Assembly (NCBI GenBank): GCA_005884705.1
Contig: VBAF01000067.1
Span: 1-15,607 of the forward strand
Length of the DNA stretch: 15,607 bases
Source of the DNA: Alphaproteobacteria bacterium
GTDB taxonomy: Bacteria > Pseudomonadota > Alphaproteobacteria > Reyranellales > Reyranellaceae
Direction: 5' to 3'
This document shows positions 7,604 through 14,702 of this stretch, in pieces; positions within the stretch are counted from its first letter, which is position 1, and each line of letters opens with the position of its first letter. Made by a program: the position numbers and the translations under genes. Below the pieces are notes generated by a model that saw nothing but the letters and a program-made list of their open reading frames with translations, ran no database searches and had not been told where the DNA came from.

Positions 7604-8456
7604 GGCTCGTTGCCCCGAGCGACGTCGACTTCGTCACTTCGGCCCGACCCAGCTCTCCAGCACGTCCCACTTGGCCTTGGTCGCTGCCGTAGGGCGCCGT
7701 GTCGAACGAGCCGTAGGTCGGATTGGCGATCACCAGCCATTCGCGGCCCCAGCGCTCCCTGTTCTCCTCGAAGGCCTTCTGGCGCTCGGCTTCGTTCAGG
7801 CGATAACGGTCGTCGAAGTCGCCGAAATTGTCGCCGAAGTTCAGCAGGATGCGATAGTCCTTGGCGATTGCCGCCCGCCGCGTGCTCTTGGCGCTGCCCC
7901 AGTCCGGCTTCTCGTTCTGCATCAGGAAAGTGTCGACGTTGCCGCCCATCGGGAAGCCGAGCTTCTCCATGTTGGCGCGCGTGTCCTTCTCGGTCTCGGC
8001 GCCGCGGTTGCTGACGTAGAAGACCTTAACGCCCTTGGAGTCGGCGAGCTTGGTGAACTCGACCGCGCCGGGAATCGCGCGCGACACCTGGGCGGCACAG
8101 AATTCGTTCCACGTCTTGGTGCTGAAGGTCTGGTTGTTCTTCAGCATCCACACCTGATAGAGCGAGTTGTCGAGCAGCGTCTCGTCGACGTCGAGCACCA
8201 CCGCGGGCGGCAGGCTCTGGTAGTCGCCTTTTTGCTCGCCCGGCGCCGCCGTCCAGCTTTTGTCGGCCAGCGCCTGGTCGAGCCGGATCTTCGCCAGGGC
8301 ATAGACCGTGAGCGCGTTGCCCTTGTATTCGACCGAGCGCTGGTTCCACAGCGTGCCGAGCAGCAGGTCGCTGGGTTGCGGGTCCTGGGCTCGGGTCGTC
8401 CCGGCGCCCAGCATGATGGTGATGGCGCCGAGCGCCAGAGCTCTTGCGATGGTCAT
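7551..8456 (-). CDS. Secreted class C acid phosphatase / e(P4)-type 5'-nucleotidase, frameshifted at the extreme C-terminus
   Basis: This is a HAD-superfamily phosphatase that would remove phosphate from nucleotides in the periplasm, feeding the nucleoside importer. A signal peptide ends near TRA-QD (residue 23). There is no lipobox cysteine, unlike the lipoprotein e(P4) prototype, so it is probably soluble. Catalytic motifs are VVLDVDETLLD, FYVSNR, the Lys region GSAKSTRR and GDNFGDFDD. The start at ATG 8456 overlaps the adenosine deaminase stop (ATGA) and has GGGGGA upstream. At about 7676-7680 the frame breaks. The family-like ending KAKWDVLESWVGPK lies in another frame and stops at 7634-7636, whereas the literal frame runs to 7551 with an unrelated tail. 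Because only the last dozen or so residues change, activity may survive. Confidence 0.85.
   Translation of the reverse strand: MTIARALALGAITIMLGAGTTRAQDPQPSDLLLGTLWNQRSVEYKGNALTVYALAKIRLDQALADKSWTAAPGEQKGDYQSLPPAVVLDVDETLLDNSLYQVWMLKNNQTFSTKTWNEFCAAQVSRAIPGAVEFTKLADSKGVKVFYVSNRGAETEKDTRANMEKLGFPMGGNVDTFLMQNEKPDWGSAKSTRRAAIAKDYRILLNFGDNFGDFDDRYRLNEAERQKAFEENRERWGREWLVIANPTYGSFDTAPYGSDQGQVGRAGELGRAEVTKSTSLGATSLRSPLRSRHRTGAGARA
7604..7633. terminator. Convergent gap between the sugar and nucleoside operons, possible weak hairpin
   Basis: GCTCG (7605-7609) and CGAGC (7616-7620) could form a 5-bp stem with a 6-base loop directly after the ATPase stop, between two converging operons. No T-tract follows on either strand, so a true intrinsic terminator is doubtful. 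Just beyond it lies the short palindrome GACGTC. Confidence 0.2.
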
Positions 8457-9410
8457 GCTGCTTCCCCCTTCAACAGCTTTGCCTTGAGCGCCTGGTCGGC
8501 GAACGACACGTCGATCGCCGTCCGCGTGATCTGCCTCAGTTGCGCCTCGTCCAGCGCCGCCGCGTCGTATTCCGCCCCCAGCGTCGTGTGAAAGAAAGGC
8601 GGGTCGTCGGCATTCAGGGTGACGCGCACGCCCGCCGCGATCAAGCGATGCAGCGGATGCGCCTTGCGATTGGGATAGGCCGAGCGCGACATTGCTGCCC
8701 GGACAGACCTCGAGGGCAATACCGCGCCGCGCCAGCTCCTCGATCAGCGCCGGATCCTCGATCGACCGCACACCATGACCGATCCTGGTTACGGGCAAGT
8801 CGCGGATCGCCGCCCACACGCTTTCCGGCCCCAGCACCTCGCCGGCATGGATGGTGCAGCCATAGCCCTTGTCGTGCGCCAGCCGGTAGGCCGGCGCGAA
8901 ATCGGCCGGGCTGAACTTGGCCTCGTCGCCGCCCATGCCGAACGCCACGACATAGGGATGCGGCTCCGCCACCATTTGCTTCACCAGTGCAAGCGCCCGG
9001 TCGGGCCCGAGATGGCGGATGCAGATGGTGATGATGCGTGCCTCGATGCCGAAGTCGCGGCGCGCGCGGTCGATCGCGTCGACCAGGGCGCCCAGCCAAT
9101 CGGCATAGGGAATGCCCAGCGCTTTGGGCCGTTCGGGCGAGCAGAACATCTCGACATAGACCGCGCCTTCGGCTGCGGTGCGCTGCAGATAGGAATAGAG
9201 GATGTCGCCGAAGTCACGCGGCTTGCGCAGTACGCCGCAGACCCGGTCGTAGGCATCGAGGAAACTCAGGAAATCCTTCCATACATAGTGGCCGTCCACG
9301 CCGAATAGGCCGGGCGGCAGGTCGAGCCCGTTGCGTGCCGCCAGCTCGCGCGCGAGCACGGGCGGCACGGAGCCCTCGAGATGGCAATGCAGCTCGGCCT
9401 TGGGAATCAC
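8453..9410 (-). pseudogene. add: Adenosine deaminase, frameshifted in the C-terminal third
   Basis: This hydrolyses adenosine or a related amino-purine compound to the inosine-type product and ammonia in the cytoplasm. Zinc and catalytic motifs are HCHLEGS (His8, His10), IHAGE (His188, Glu191), IGHGVR (His212) and, after the break, LNADDPPFF with the metal Asp. The start is GTG 9410, overlapping the dioxygenase stop (GTGA). Frame one holds homology to CPGSNVALGL (residue 245, about 8676). The next codon, Tyr of YPNRKAHPLHRL, begins at 8677 in another frame. This fits loss of two bases from an original Leu-Tyr junction. The shifted frame ends in KGEAA and TGA at 8453. Without correction the first frame has no stop and runs into the phosphatase, making a 619-residue fusion. 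Adenine deaminase is an alternative within the same superfamily. Confidence 0.88.
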
Positions 9411-10192
9411 GAAAAACCTCTCAGCGGAAAGTCCGGTCGTTGCAGCCAGTTGTCGGCACTATACGCGGCGTGGCCGTCGATCAGATGCAGGACGTAGGCG
9501 TGCCGCGGTCGCGACGAGCGATTGGCGCTGCTGGCATGCGGCAAAAGGCCGTGCAGCACCACCAGCGTTCCGCGGCGAACCTCGATCGGCGTCGGCTCGA
9601 TCTCGGGCCACGGCGTCGGATCGACGTCCTCCATCACTGTCGTCTCACCGATACGGCGGAAGCGCTGGCGCAGGGCCCCGCGATGGGCGCCCGCCAACGC
9701 CAGCAGGCAGCCATTGTCGCGGTCGGCATCGTCGAGCGCGACCCAGAAGCCGGTGACGGTGACCGGCGTGGTGTGCAGGAACGTCGCATCTTGGTGCCAG
9801 TCGACCTCGCCGCCGATGCCAGGTTGCTTGAAGATGTACATCGACTGCACCAGCAGCGGCTCGACCAGGCCGAGCCCATGCGCGAGCGCGGCGAATTCAG
9901 GCTGGCGGGACACGCGATCGAACACCGGATCGAGATCGTGCAGCGCATGGCCGATCTTGTTGAGCTGCTCCGGCGCCTCCTCCTCGAAAAAGAAACGGAT
10001 GGTGCCACCCGAGTCGAGGAAGTAGCGGTTTCGCGCATGGCCTTGGTCGCGAGTGGAGAAGAGCGTGCGCGCCGACCCAGGATCGGCGCCCCCGCCCAGC
10101 TCCGCCGCCCGCGCCTGTAGCGCGTCGCAGTCAGCGGCCGACAGGAAGTTCGGCAGAACCAGGAAACCGTCGCGCTCGTAGTCGGCGTTCAT
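9407..10192 (-). CDS. PHYHD1-like phytanoyl-CoA dioxygenase family Fe(II)/2-oxoglutarate oxygenase
   Basis: This is a 261-residue cytoplasmic oxygenase that would couple oxidation of an unknown substrate to decarboxylation of 2-oxoglutarate. The iron ligands are HQD (His133, Asp135) in VDWHQDATFLH and His219 in LHGLLPHAS. Arg228 or Arg230 in NRSSRPRHAY is the likely 2-oxoglutarate anchor. The sequence FWVALDDADRDNGCL and the AGAHRG turn are also typical. Overall motif spacing resembles the PHYHD1 subgroup more than true phytanoyl-CoA hydroxylases. It starts at ATG 10192, overlapping the deoA stop (ATGA), and its stop overlaps the adenosine deaminase GTG (GTGA). It is therefore embedded and coupled inside a nucleoside salvage operon, which suggests a nucleoside, base or sugar-phosphate substrate. 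That is inference; no biochemical role is assignable from sequence. Confidence 0.88.
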   Translation of the reverse strand: MNADYERDGFLVLPNFLSAADCDALQARAAELGGGADPGSARTLFSTRDQGHARNRYFLDSGGTIRFFFEEEAPEQLNKIGHALHDLDPVFDRVSRQPEFAALAHGLGLVEPLLVQSMYIFKQPGIGGEVDWHQDATFLHTTPVTVTGFWVALDDADRDNGCLLALAGAHRGALRQRFRRIGETTVMEDVDPTPWPEIEPTPIEVRRGTLVVLHGLLPHASSANRSSRPRHAYVLHLIDGHAAYSADNWLQRPDFPLRGFS

Positions 10193-10965
10193 GCGACAAT
10201 CCGGTCGATCACGACCGGCTTGGGCGGCGGTGCCGGGCTGCCGATACGAATCGCTCGGCGCACCACGGCGATCGCTTGGTCGGCATCGGCTTCGCTGGCG
10301 GCATGGACGAGGCACAACGGGCTGCCGGTGCGCACCTCGGCACCGACTTCGATCATCTCGCTCAGGCCCACCGAGGCATCGATCGCGTCGTCGGCATGGG
10401 CGCGGCCGCCGCCCAGACCGACCACGGCGATGCCGATCTCGCGGGAGTTCATGCCGACGACATGGCCGGGTCGCTCGACCGTGCAGCGCCTGATGACCGG
10501 CGCGCGGGCCAGATACCGCCCGGGATGTTCGAGGAAATCGTCTGGACCGCCCAGCGCTGACACCATCCGGGCGAACTTCTCGGCCGCCCGGCCGTCTTCC
10601 AGCGCGGCCTCGGCGCGCGCCCGGCCGGCGGCGATGCTCGGTGCCAAGTCGCCCAGCGCCAGCATCTCGCCCGCCAGCGCCATCACCACCTCGTGCAGGC
10701 GCCCATCGCGCGAGCCCTCGCCCTTAAGGTAGGCAACGGCCTCCATCACCTCCAGCGCATTGCCGACCTCGCGGCCCAGCACGCGGTCCATGTCGGTGAT
10801 CAGGGCCGCGGTGGAAAGGCCGGCACGGTTGGCGACGGCGACCAGGCTTTCGGCCAGGTCACGCGCCATTACCTCGGTGTCGCAGAAGGCGCCCGAACCG
10901 CATTTCACGTCCATCACCAGCCCATCGAGACCGGCGGCGATCTTCTTGGACAGGATCGAGCTCAT
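10189..10965 (-). CDS. deoA: Thymidine phosphorylase, C-terminal part (separate frame)
   Basis: This is the 258-residue C-terminal portion of DeoA, starting MSSILSKKIAAGLDGLVMDVKCGSGAF. In E. coli numbering it begins at residue 184 and keeps the pocket Ser186 and Lys190. It includes ALITDMDRVLGREVGNALEV and the C-terminal domain with MNSREIGIAVVGLGGGR and DASVGLSEM. It begins at ATG 10965, which overlaps the stop of the N-terminal portion by four bases (ATGA, 10962-10965). Relative to intact DeoA it lacks the residues SIPLI that should join the two pieces. This is consistent with a 16-base deletion or with a real gene split. Its stop overlaps the start of the dioxygenase gene. Alone it lacks the phosphate-binding glycine-rich region and would not be active. 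Confidence 0.85.
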   Translation of the reverse strand: MSSILSKKIAAGLDGLVMDVKCGSGAFCDTEVMARDLAESLVAVANRAGLSTAALITDMDRVLGREVGNALEVMEAVAYLKGEGSRDGRLHEVVMALAGEMLALGDLAPSIAAGRARAEAALEDGRAAEKFARMVSALGGPDDFLEHPGRYLARAPVIRRCTVERPGHVVGMNSREIGIAVVGLGGGRAHADDAIDASVGLSEMIEVGAEVRTGSPLCLVHAASEADADQAIAVVRRAIRIGSPAPPPKPVVIDRIVA

Positions 10966-11495
10966 TCGACGGTCGCCGTGACGTCGCGCACGCCGTAGAG
11001 CCGGCGGTCCGCCGGCGCGAGATCGTCGGTCTGGCCGATGATGGCGCAGCCGACCTCGCGCACGACCCGGCGAAAGGTCGCGATGTCGGGCTGGGTCTCG
11101 TAGCCCGAGATCGCCGAGAGCTTGTCGAGCGTGCCGCCGGTATGGCCGAGCCCACGACCCGAGATCATTGGCACGAAGGCGCCACAGGCGGCGACGATCG
11201 GCGCCAGCATCAGGCTCACCTTGTCGCCGACGCCGCCGCTCGAATGCTTGTCGATGATCGGGCCGGGCAGCTCGAGGTCGTTCCAGTCGAGCGTCACGCC
11301 GGAGCGCACGAGCCCCAGGGTCATCGCTACCCGCTCGGCCGTGGTCATGCCGCGGAAGAACACCGCCATGGCAAAGGCGGCGACCTGGCCCTCGCTCAAG
11401 CTCGAGTTGGTGATGCCGCGGGCGATGAAGGCAATCTCCTCGTTCGAAAGCTCCTGGCCGTCACGCTTCTTGCGGATGATCTCCTGCGGCAGCAT
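10962..11495 (-). CDS. deoA: Thymidine phosphorylase, N-terminal part (separate frame)
   Basis: This is the 177-residue N-terminal portion of a pyrimidine/thymidine phosphorylase, which converts thymidine or deoxyuridine and phosphate to base and deoxyribose-1-phosphate. It opens with MLPQEIIRKKRDGQELS and carries the family signature around KHSSGGVGDKVSLM (Lys83, His84, Ser85) and SGRGLGHTGGTLDKL. It ends LYGVRDVTATVE, which includes the substrate-contacting Arg170. It then stops exactly where intact relatives continue SIPLITASILSKK. It starts at ATG 11495, four bases after the purine nucleoside phosphorylase stop. Taken with the next ORF it spans 1307 bases, one short lesion away from a normal gene of about 440 codons. 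A sequence error or recent deletion is most likely; a functional two-piece enzyme is possible. Confidence 0.87.
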   Translation of the reverse strand: MLPQEIIRKKRDGQELSNEEIAFIARGITNSSLSEGQVAAFAMAVFFRGMTTAERVAMTLGLVRSGVTLDWNDLELPGPIIDKHSSGGVGDKVSLMLAPIVAACGAFVPMISGRGLGHTGGTLDKLSAISGYETQPDIATFRRVVREVGCAIIGQTDDLAPADRRLYGVRDVTATVE

Positions 11496-11499
11496 GCGC

Positions 11500-12291
11500 T
11501 CAAGAGTAGCCTTCGAGGAAGGCCCGCAACAGCCGCCTCACGTCCTGCGAGGCGGCGTTCGCCACCGAGATGGTCTGCTCGTGGCCGATGCCGCCCGGCA
11601 CCATACCGGCCGCGTAATTGGTCATCACCGAGAGGCCGACAACCTTCATCCCGGCATGGCGCGCCACGATCGCCTCAGGTGCAGTCGACATGCCGACGGC
11701 ATCGGCGCCCAGTGTCCGGGCCGCCCGGATCTCCGCCGGCGTCTCGAAGCTGGGGCCACAGAACCAGATGTAGACGCCGGTGTGGCAGACGATGCCGAGC
11801 GCCTTCGCCGCCGCGACCAGCCGCTGCAGCAGCACGGGATCGTACGTATCGACCATGTCGACGAAGCGCCGCTGAGGGTGCCCGAACAGCGGATTGACGC
11901 CGGTGAAGTTGATGTGGTCGGCGATGGCCATCAGTCCGCCGGGCGGCATGTCCATGCGCAGGCTGCCGGCGGCGTTGGTCAGCACCACCGTCTCGCAGCC
12001 CAGCGCCGCCAGGGTCTCGATCGGCAGGCGCATGCCGTCGGCCTTGCCGGACTCGTAGTAGTGGGTGCGGCCGCGCAGCACGGCGACCGGCAGGGCACCG
12101 ATCCGGCCGAGCCGCAGCTGGCCAGCATGGCCTCGCACCGTCGGCTGCGGGAATCCCGGCAGCTCGGCGTAAGGAATGTCGGCGACCGGCTCGACCTCCT
12201 CGGCGAAGCTGCCGAGGCCGGTGCCGAGCACGACCGCGACCTTGGGCCTGAAGCCCGGCACCTTGGCAGCGATGGAGTCGATCAGGCTCAT
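11500..12291 (-). CDS. punA: Purine nucleoside phosphorylase (trimeric PunA type)
   Basis: This is a 263-residue cytoplasmic enzyme that cleaves inosine, guanosine and their deoxy forms with phosphate to base plus (deoxy)ribose-1-phosphate. Motifs in order are GTGLGSF (residues 23-29), LPGFPQPTVRGHAG, RTHYYESG, TNAAGSL, GPSFETPAEIRA with the base-binding Glu183, VGMSTAPEAIVARH, and MTNYAAGM with Asn225. The Asn matches the 6-oxopurine-specific trimeric class rather than the hexameric DeoD class. It starts at ATG 12291, overlapping the cytidine deaminase stop (ATGA, 12288-12291). It lies directly upstream of deoA and is intact. It would act on the inosine produced by adenosine deaminase of the same operon. 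XapA-like xanthosine activity cannot be excluded. Confidence 0.92.
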   Translation of the reverse strand: MSLIDSIAAKVPGFRPKVAVVLGTGLGSFAEEVEPVADIPYAELPGFPQPTVRGHAGQLRLGRIGALPVAVLRGRTHYYESGKADGMRLPIETLAALGCETVVLTNAAGSLRMDMPPGGLMAIADHINFTGVNPLFGHPQRRFVDMVDTYDPVLLQRLVAAAKALGIVCHTGVYIWFCGPSFETPAEIRAARTLGADAVGMSTAPEAIVARHAGMKVVGLSVMTNYAAGMVPGGIGHEQTISVANAASQDVRRLLRAFLEGYS

Positions 12292-12677
12292 GCGAGGTGG
12301 TGCGGGCCGAAGGACATCGGGAAGAGCGAGCCGAGCGTAACGGTGCGGTGCACGCCGTCGGGGCCGCAAAGATGGATCTTCAGGTCGTCGGTCGCGAACT
12401 CGCGAAGCTTCTGCCGGCAGCCGCCACAGGGCGTGACGATCTCGGGGCCGGAGCCGATCACCGCGCACTCCAGCACGCGCCGCTTGCCGGCGGCGACGAG
12501 GGCGGCGATGGCGCCCGCTTCGGCGCAAAGCCCCTCCGGAAAGGCGGCGTTCTCGACGTTGCAGCCGCCATGGATGCCGCCATCCTCGTCGCGCACCGCG
12601 GCGCCGACGTGGAACTTCGAGTAGGGCGCATAGGCACGGACCATCATGGTGCGAGCCAACCGTACAAGATCGTCCAT
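12288..12677 (-). CDS. cdd: Cytidine deaminase
   Basis: This is a 129-residue enzyme converting cytidine or deoxycytidine to uridine or deoxyuridine plus ammonia. It has the short homotetrameric form. Zinc and catalytic motifs are CAE (Cys51, Glu53) in GLCAEAGAI and PCGGC (Cys84, Cys87) in TPCGGCRQKLREF. FHVGAAV and NVENAAFPEGL complete the fold. I choose ATG 12677 because MDDLVRLARTMMVRAYAPYS is the normal family start and AAGGAG lies just upstream, inside the end of the preceding permease gene. The frame is open further upstream, but that part is a shadow of the permease. The gap to the permease stop is one base. The product feeds deoA in the same operon. Confidence 0.95.
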   Translation of the reverse strand: MDDLVRLARTMMVRAYAPYSKFHVGAAVRDEDGGIHGGCNVENAAFPEGLCAEAGAIAALVAAGKRRVLECAVIGSGPEIVTPCGGCRQKLREFATDDLKIHLCGPDGVHRTVTLGSLFPMSFGPHHLA

Positions 12678-12678
12678 C

Positions 12679-13599
12679 TCAATGCTCCTTTTCGTAGGGC
12701 ACGCCGATCGCCTTGGGCGCGACGGCGCGGCCGATGAAGCCGGCCAGCAGGAACACCGTGAGAAGATAGGGCAAAGCCTGGATGAGCTGCACCGGCACCT
12801 CGCCGAGGCCGGGCAGGCGCACGCCCTGCAGGCGGATGGCGACGGCATCGAGCAGGCCGAACATCAGGCAGGCGCCGAGCGCGGGGAACGGCCGCCACTT
12901 GCCGAAGATCACGGCGGCCAGCGCAATGAAGCCCTGGCCCGCCGTCATGTCGCGGCTGAAGCCAGCATTCTGGGCGATCGCGATGTAGGCGCCGGCCAGC
13001 CCGGTGAACAGGCCGCAGATCAGGACGGCGCGATAGCGCAGCCAGGGGACCGAGATGCCGGCGGTATCGACCGCCAGCGGCATCTCGCCGACGGCGCGCA
13101 GGCGCAGGCCGAAGCGGGTGCGCGTCACGATCCACCAGGTGAGTGGCACCGCGACAAGGGCGACATAGACCAGGATATTGTCGCCGGCGCGCGGGAAGAA
13201 CAGCGGCAGCAGGCGCTCGCCGCCCTCCAGCGCCGGCGTCTGCCCGCCACGCTGGAACCAGGCATTGCCCCAGACGATGGTGAGGCCGGCGGCGATGATG
13301 TTGATGGCGACGCCGCTCACCACTTGGTTGCCGCGATAGGTGATGCAGGCCAGCCCGTGCAGCAGCGCGAGCACCTCGGCCGCGGCGATGCCGGCGGCGA
13401 CGCCCCACCACGCCGAGTGCGTGACGGCCGCCACCGCCGCGGCGAAGAAGGCGGCCATCAGCATCTTGCCCTCGAGGCCAACGTCGATGATGCCGCTGCG
13501 TTCGGAGAACAGGCCGCCCATGGCGCACAGGATCAGCGGCGTCGCGACCCGGAGCGTCGCGGCAGCGGTAAGGAACAGGAGGGCGAGCGGATCGTCCAT
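12679..13599 (-). CDS. Nucleoside ABC transporter permease (NupC/YufQ-like)
   Basis: This is a 306-residue inner-membrane permease of the branched-chain-amino-acid-type permease family used by BMP-dependent nucleoside importers. It begins MDDPLALLFLTAAATLRVATPL at ATG 13599; a GTG one codon earlier is also possible. Characteristic segments are MGGLFSERSGIIDVGLEGKML near the start, GNQVVSGVAINIIAAGLT in the middle, and FTGLAGAYIAIAQ followed by AGQGFIALAAVIFGKW. It has roughly eight to ten hydrophobic stretches. It follows the other permease by about ten bases and is intact. In Lactococcus and Bacillus, relatives import common nucleosides. That role fits the salvage genes immediately downstream. 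Confidence 0.92.
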   Translation of the reverse strand: MDDPLALLFLTAAATLRVATPLILCAMGGLFSERSGIIDVGLEGKMLMAAFFAAAVAAVTHSAWWGVAAGIAAAEVLALLHGLACITYRGNQVVSGVAINIIAAGLTIVWGNAWFQRGGQTPALEGGERLLPLFFPRAGDNILVYVALVAVPLTWWIVTRTRFGLRLRAVGEMPLAVDTAGISVPWLRYRAVLICGLFTGLAGAYIAIAQNAGFSRDMTAGQGFIALAAVIFGKWRPFPALGACLMFGLLDAVAIRLQGVRLPGLGEVPVQLIQALPYLLTVFLLAGFIGRAVAPKAIGVPYEKEH

Positions 13600-13609
13600 C
13601 ACGCCCGGC

Positions 13610-14702
13610 TCATGAGGGGCGCCTCGGCGAAAACAACGCCTGCAGCCACGGCCGCGGCAACTGCACCAGCGCGCCGGAGAACAGGATCACCAGCCCCTGG
13701 ATCACCACCACCATCTCGCGGGTGATGGTGGGGATGTCGAAGGCGAGCTCGGCGCCACCCTGCTGCAGCGCGCCGAACAGCAGGGCCGCCAGCACAATAC
13801 CCAAGGGATGATTGCGGCCCATCAGCGCCACCGCAATGCCAGCGAAGCCGTAACCCGCTGGAAAATCGAGTACGATGCGATGGTGCACGCCCATCAGCTC
13901 GTTGACGCCGACGAAGCCCGCCAGCGCGCCGCTGATGCACATCGCCAGCATGGTCATGCGGCGCAGGTCGGTGCCGGCATAGACCGCAGCCTCAGGATTG
14001 TGCCCCATGCTGCGCAGCGCATAGCCCCACGGCGTGTGCCACAGGAACACCCAGACGGCGAAGCAGCAGGCGAGCGACAGCACGAGCGACAGGTTGAGCG
14101 CCGTGCCATGCATCGCCGGCAGAAAGGAGGACGGCTCGATTGGCCGCGAAGGTGCGCGTCTCCGGCGCCATGTTGCCCGGCTGGTTCATGACGTTGACGA
14201 GGAGATAGACCATCAGCGCCGAGGCGATGAAATTGAACATGATGGTCGTGATGACGATGTGGCTGCCGCGCCAGGCCTGCAACCACGCCGGCACCGCCGC
14301 CCAAGCCGCGCCGAACAAGGCAGCGGTGGCGATCGCGATCGGGATCATCGCCCAGGCCGGCAGGTAGCGGTCGAGCGCGAGAATGGCGAGGCCGCAACCC
14401 AGGCCGCCGAGATAGGCCTGCCCCTCGCCACCGATGTTGAACAGCCCAGCATGGAAGGCGACCGCCACGGCGAGCCCGGTGAAGATGAAGTTGGTGGCGT
14501 AGTAAAGCGTGTAGCCGATCGATTCAGACGAACCGAGCGCGCCCACGACCAGCAGCTCGAGCGCATGCAACGGATCGGCGCCGATGACGCGCACGATGAT
14601 GCCGACCATCACGAAGGCGAGTGCGACGTTGACCAGCGGCAGCAGGATGATGTCGGCCCATACTGGCAATGGGCCGGGCAGCGGTCGGCGCACGGCCTTC
14701 AC
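13610..14702 (-). pseudogene. Nucleoside ABC transporter permease (NupB/YufP-like), frameshifted mid-gene
   Basis: This is the partner permease of the nucleoside importer. It starts at GTG 14702, overlapping the ATPase stop (GTGA, 14699-14702), and reads VKAVRRPLPGPLPVWADIIL. Frame one shows family sequence through FHAGLFNIGGEGQAYLGGL, ITTIMFNFIAS and APETRTFAAN (residue 188). At 14138-14141 homology moves to another frame as IEPSSFLPAMHGTALNLS. It continues with FLWHTPWGYALRSMGHNP, GFAGIAVALMGRNHPLG and a normal C-terminus stopping at 13610. The uncorrected frame ends at 13992 after 236 residues. Total length (1093 bases) is about normal, so only one extra base or a few missing bases are needed to explain it. 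Without correction the transporter would lack half of this channel subunit. Confidence 0.87.

Noticed and set aside
13708..13731. 8-bp inverted repeat CCACCATC / GATGGTGG with an 8-base loop
   Set aside because: It lies within well-conserved permease coding sequence (ITREMVVV) and is explained by Val/Ile/Met codon use; there is no T-tract or gene boundary.
160..14702. Programmed ribosomal frameshifting as the explanation of the six frame breaks
   Set aside because: The six sites share no slippery sequence or common downstream structure, the families are not known to use frameshifting, and several sites also lack conserved residues, which recoding would not explain.
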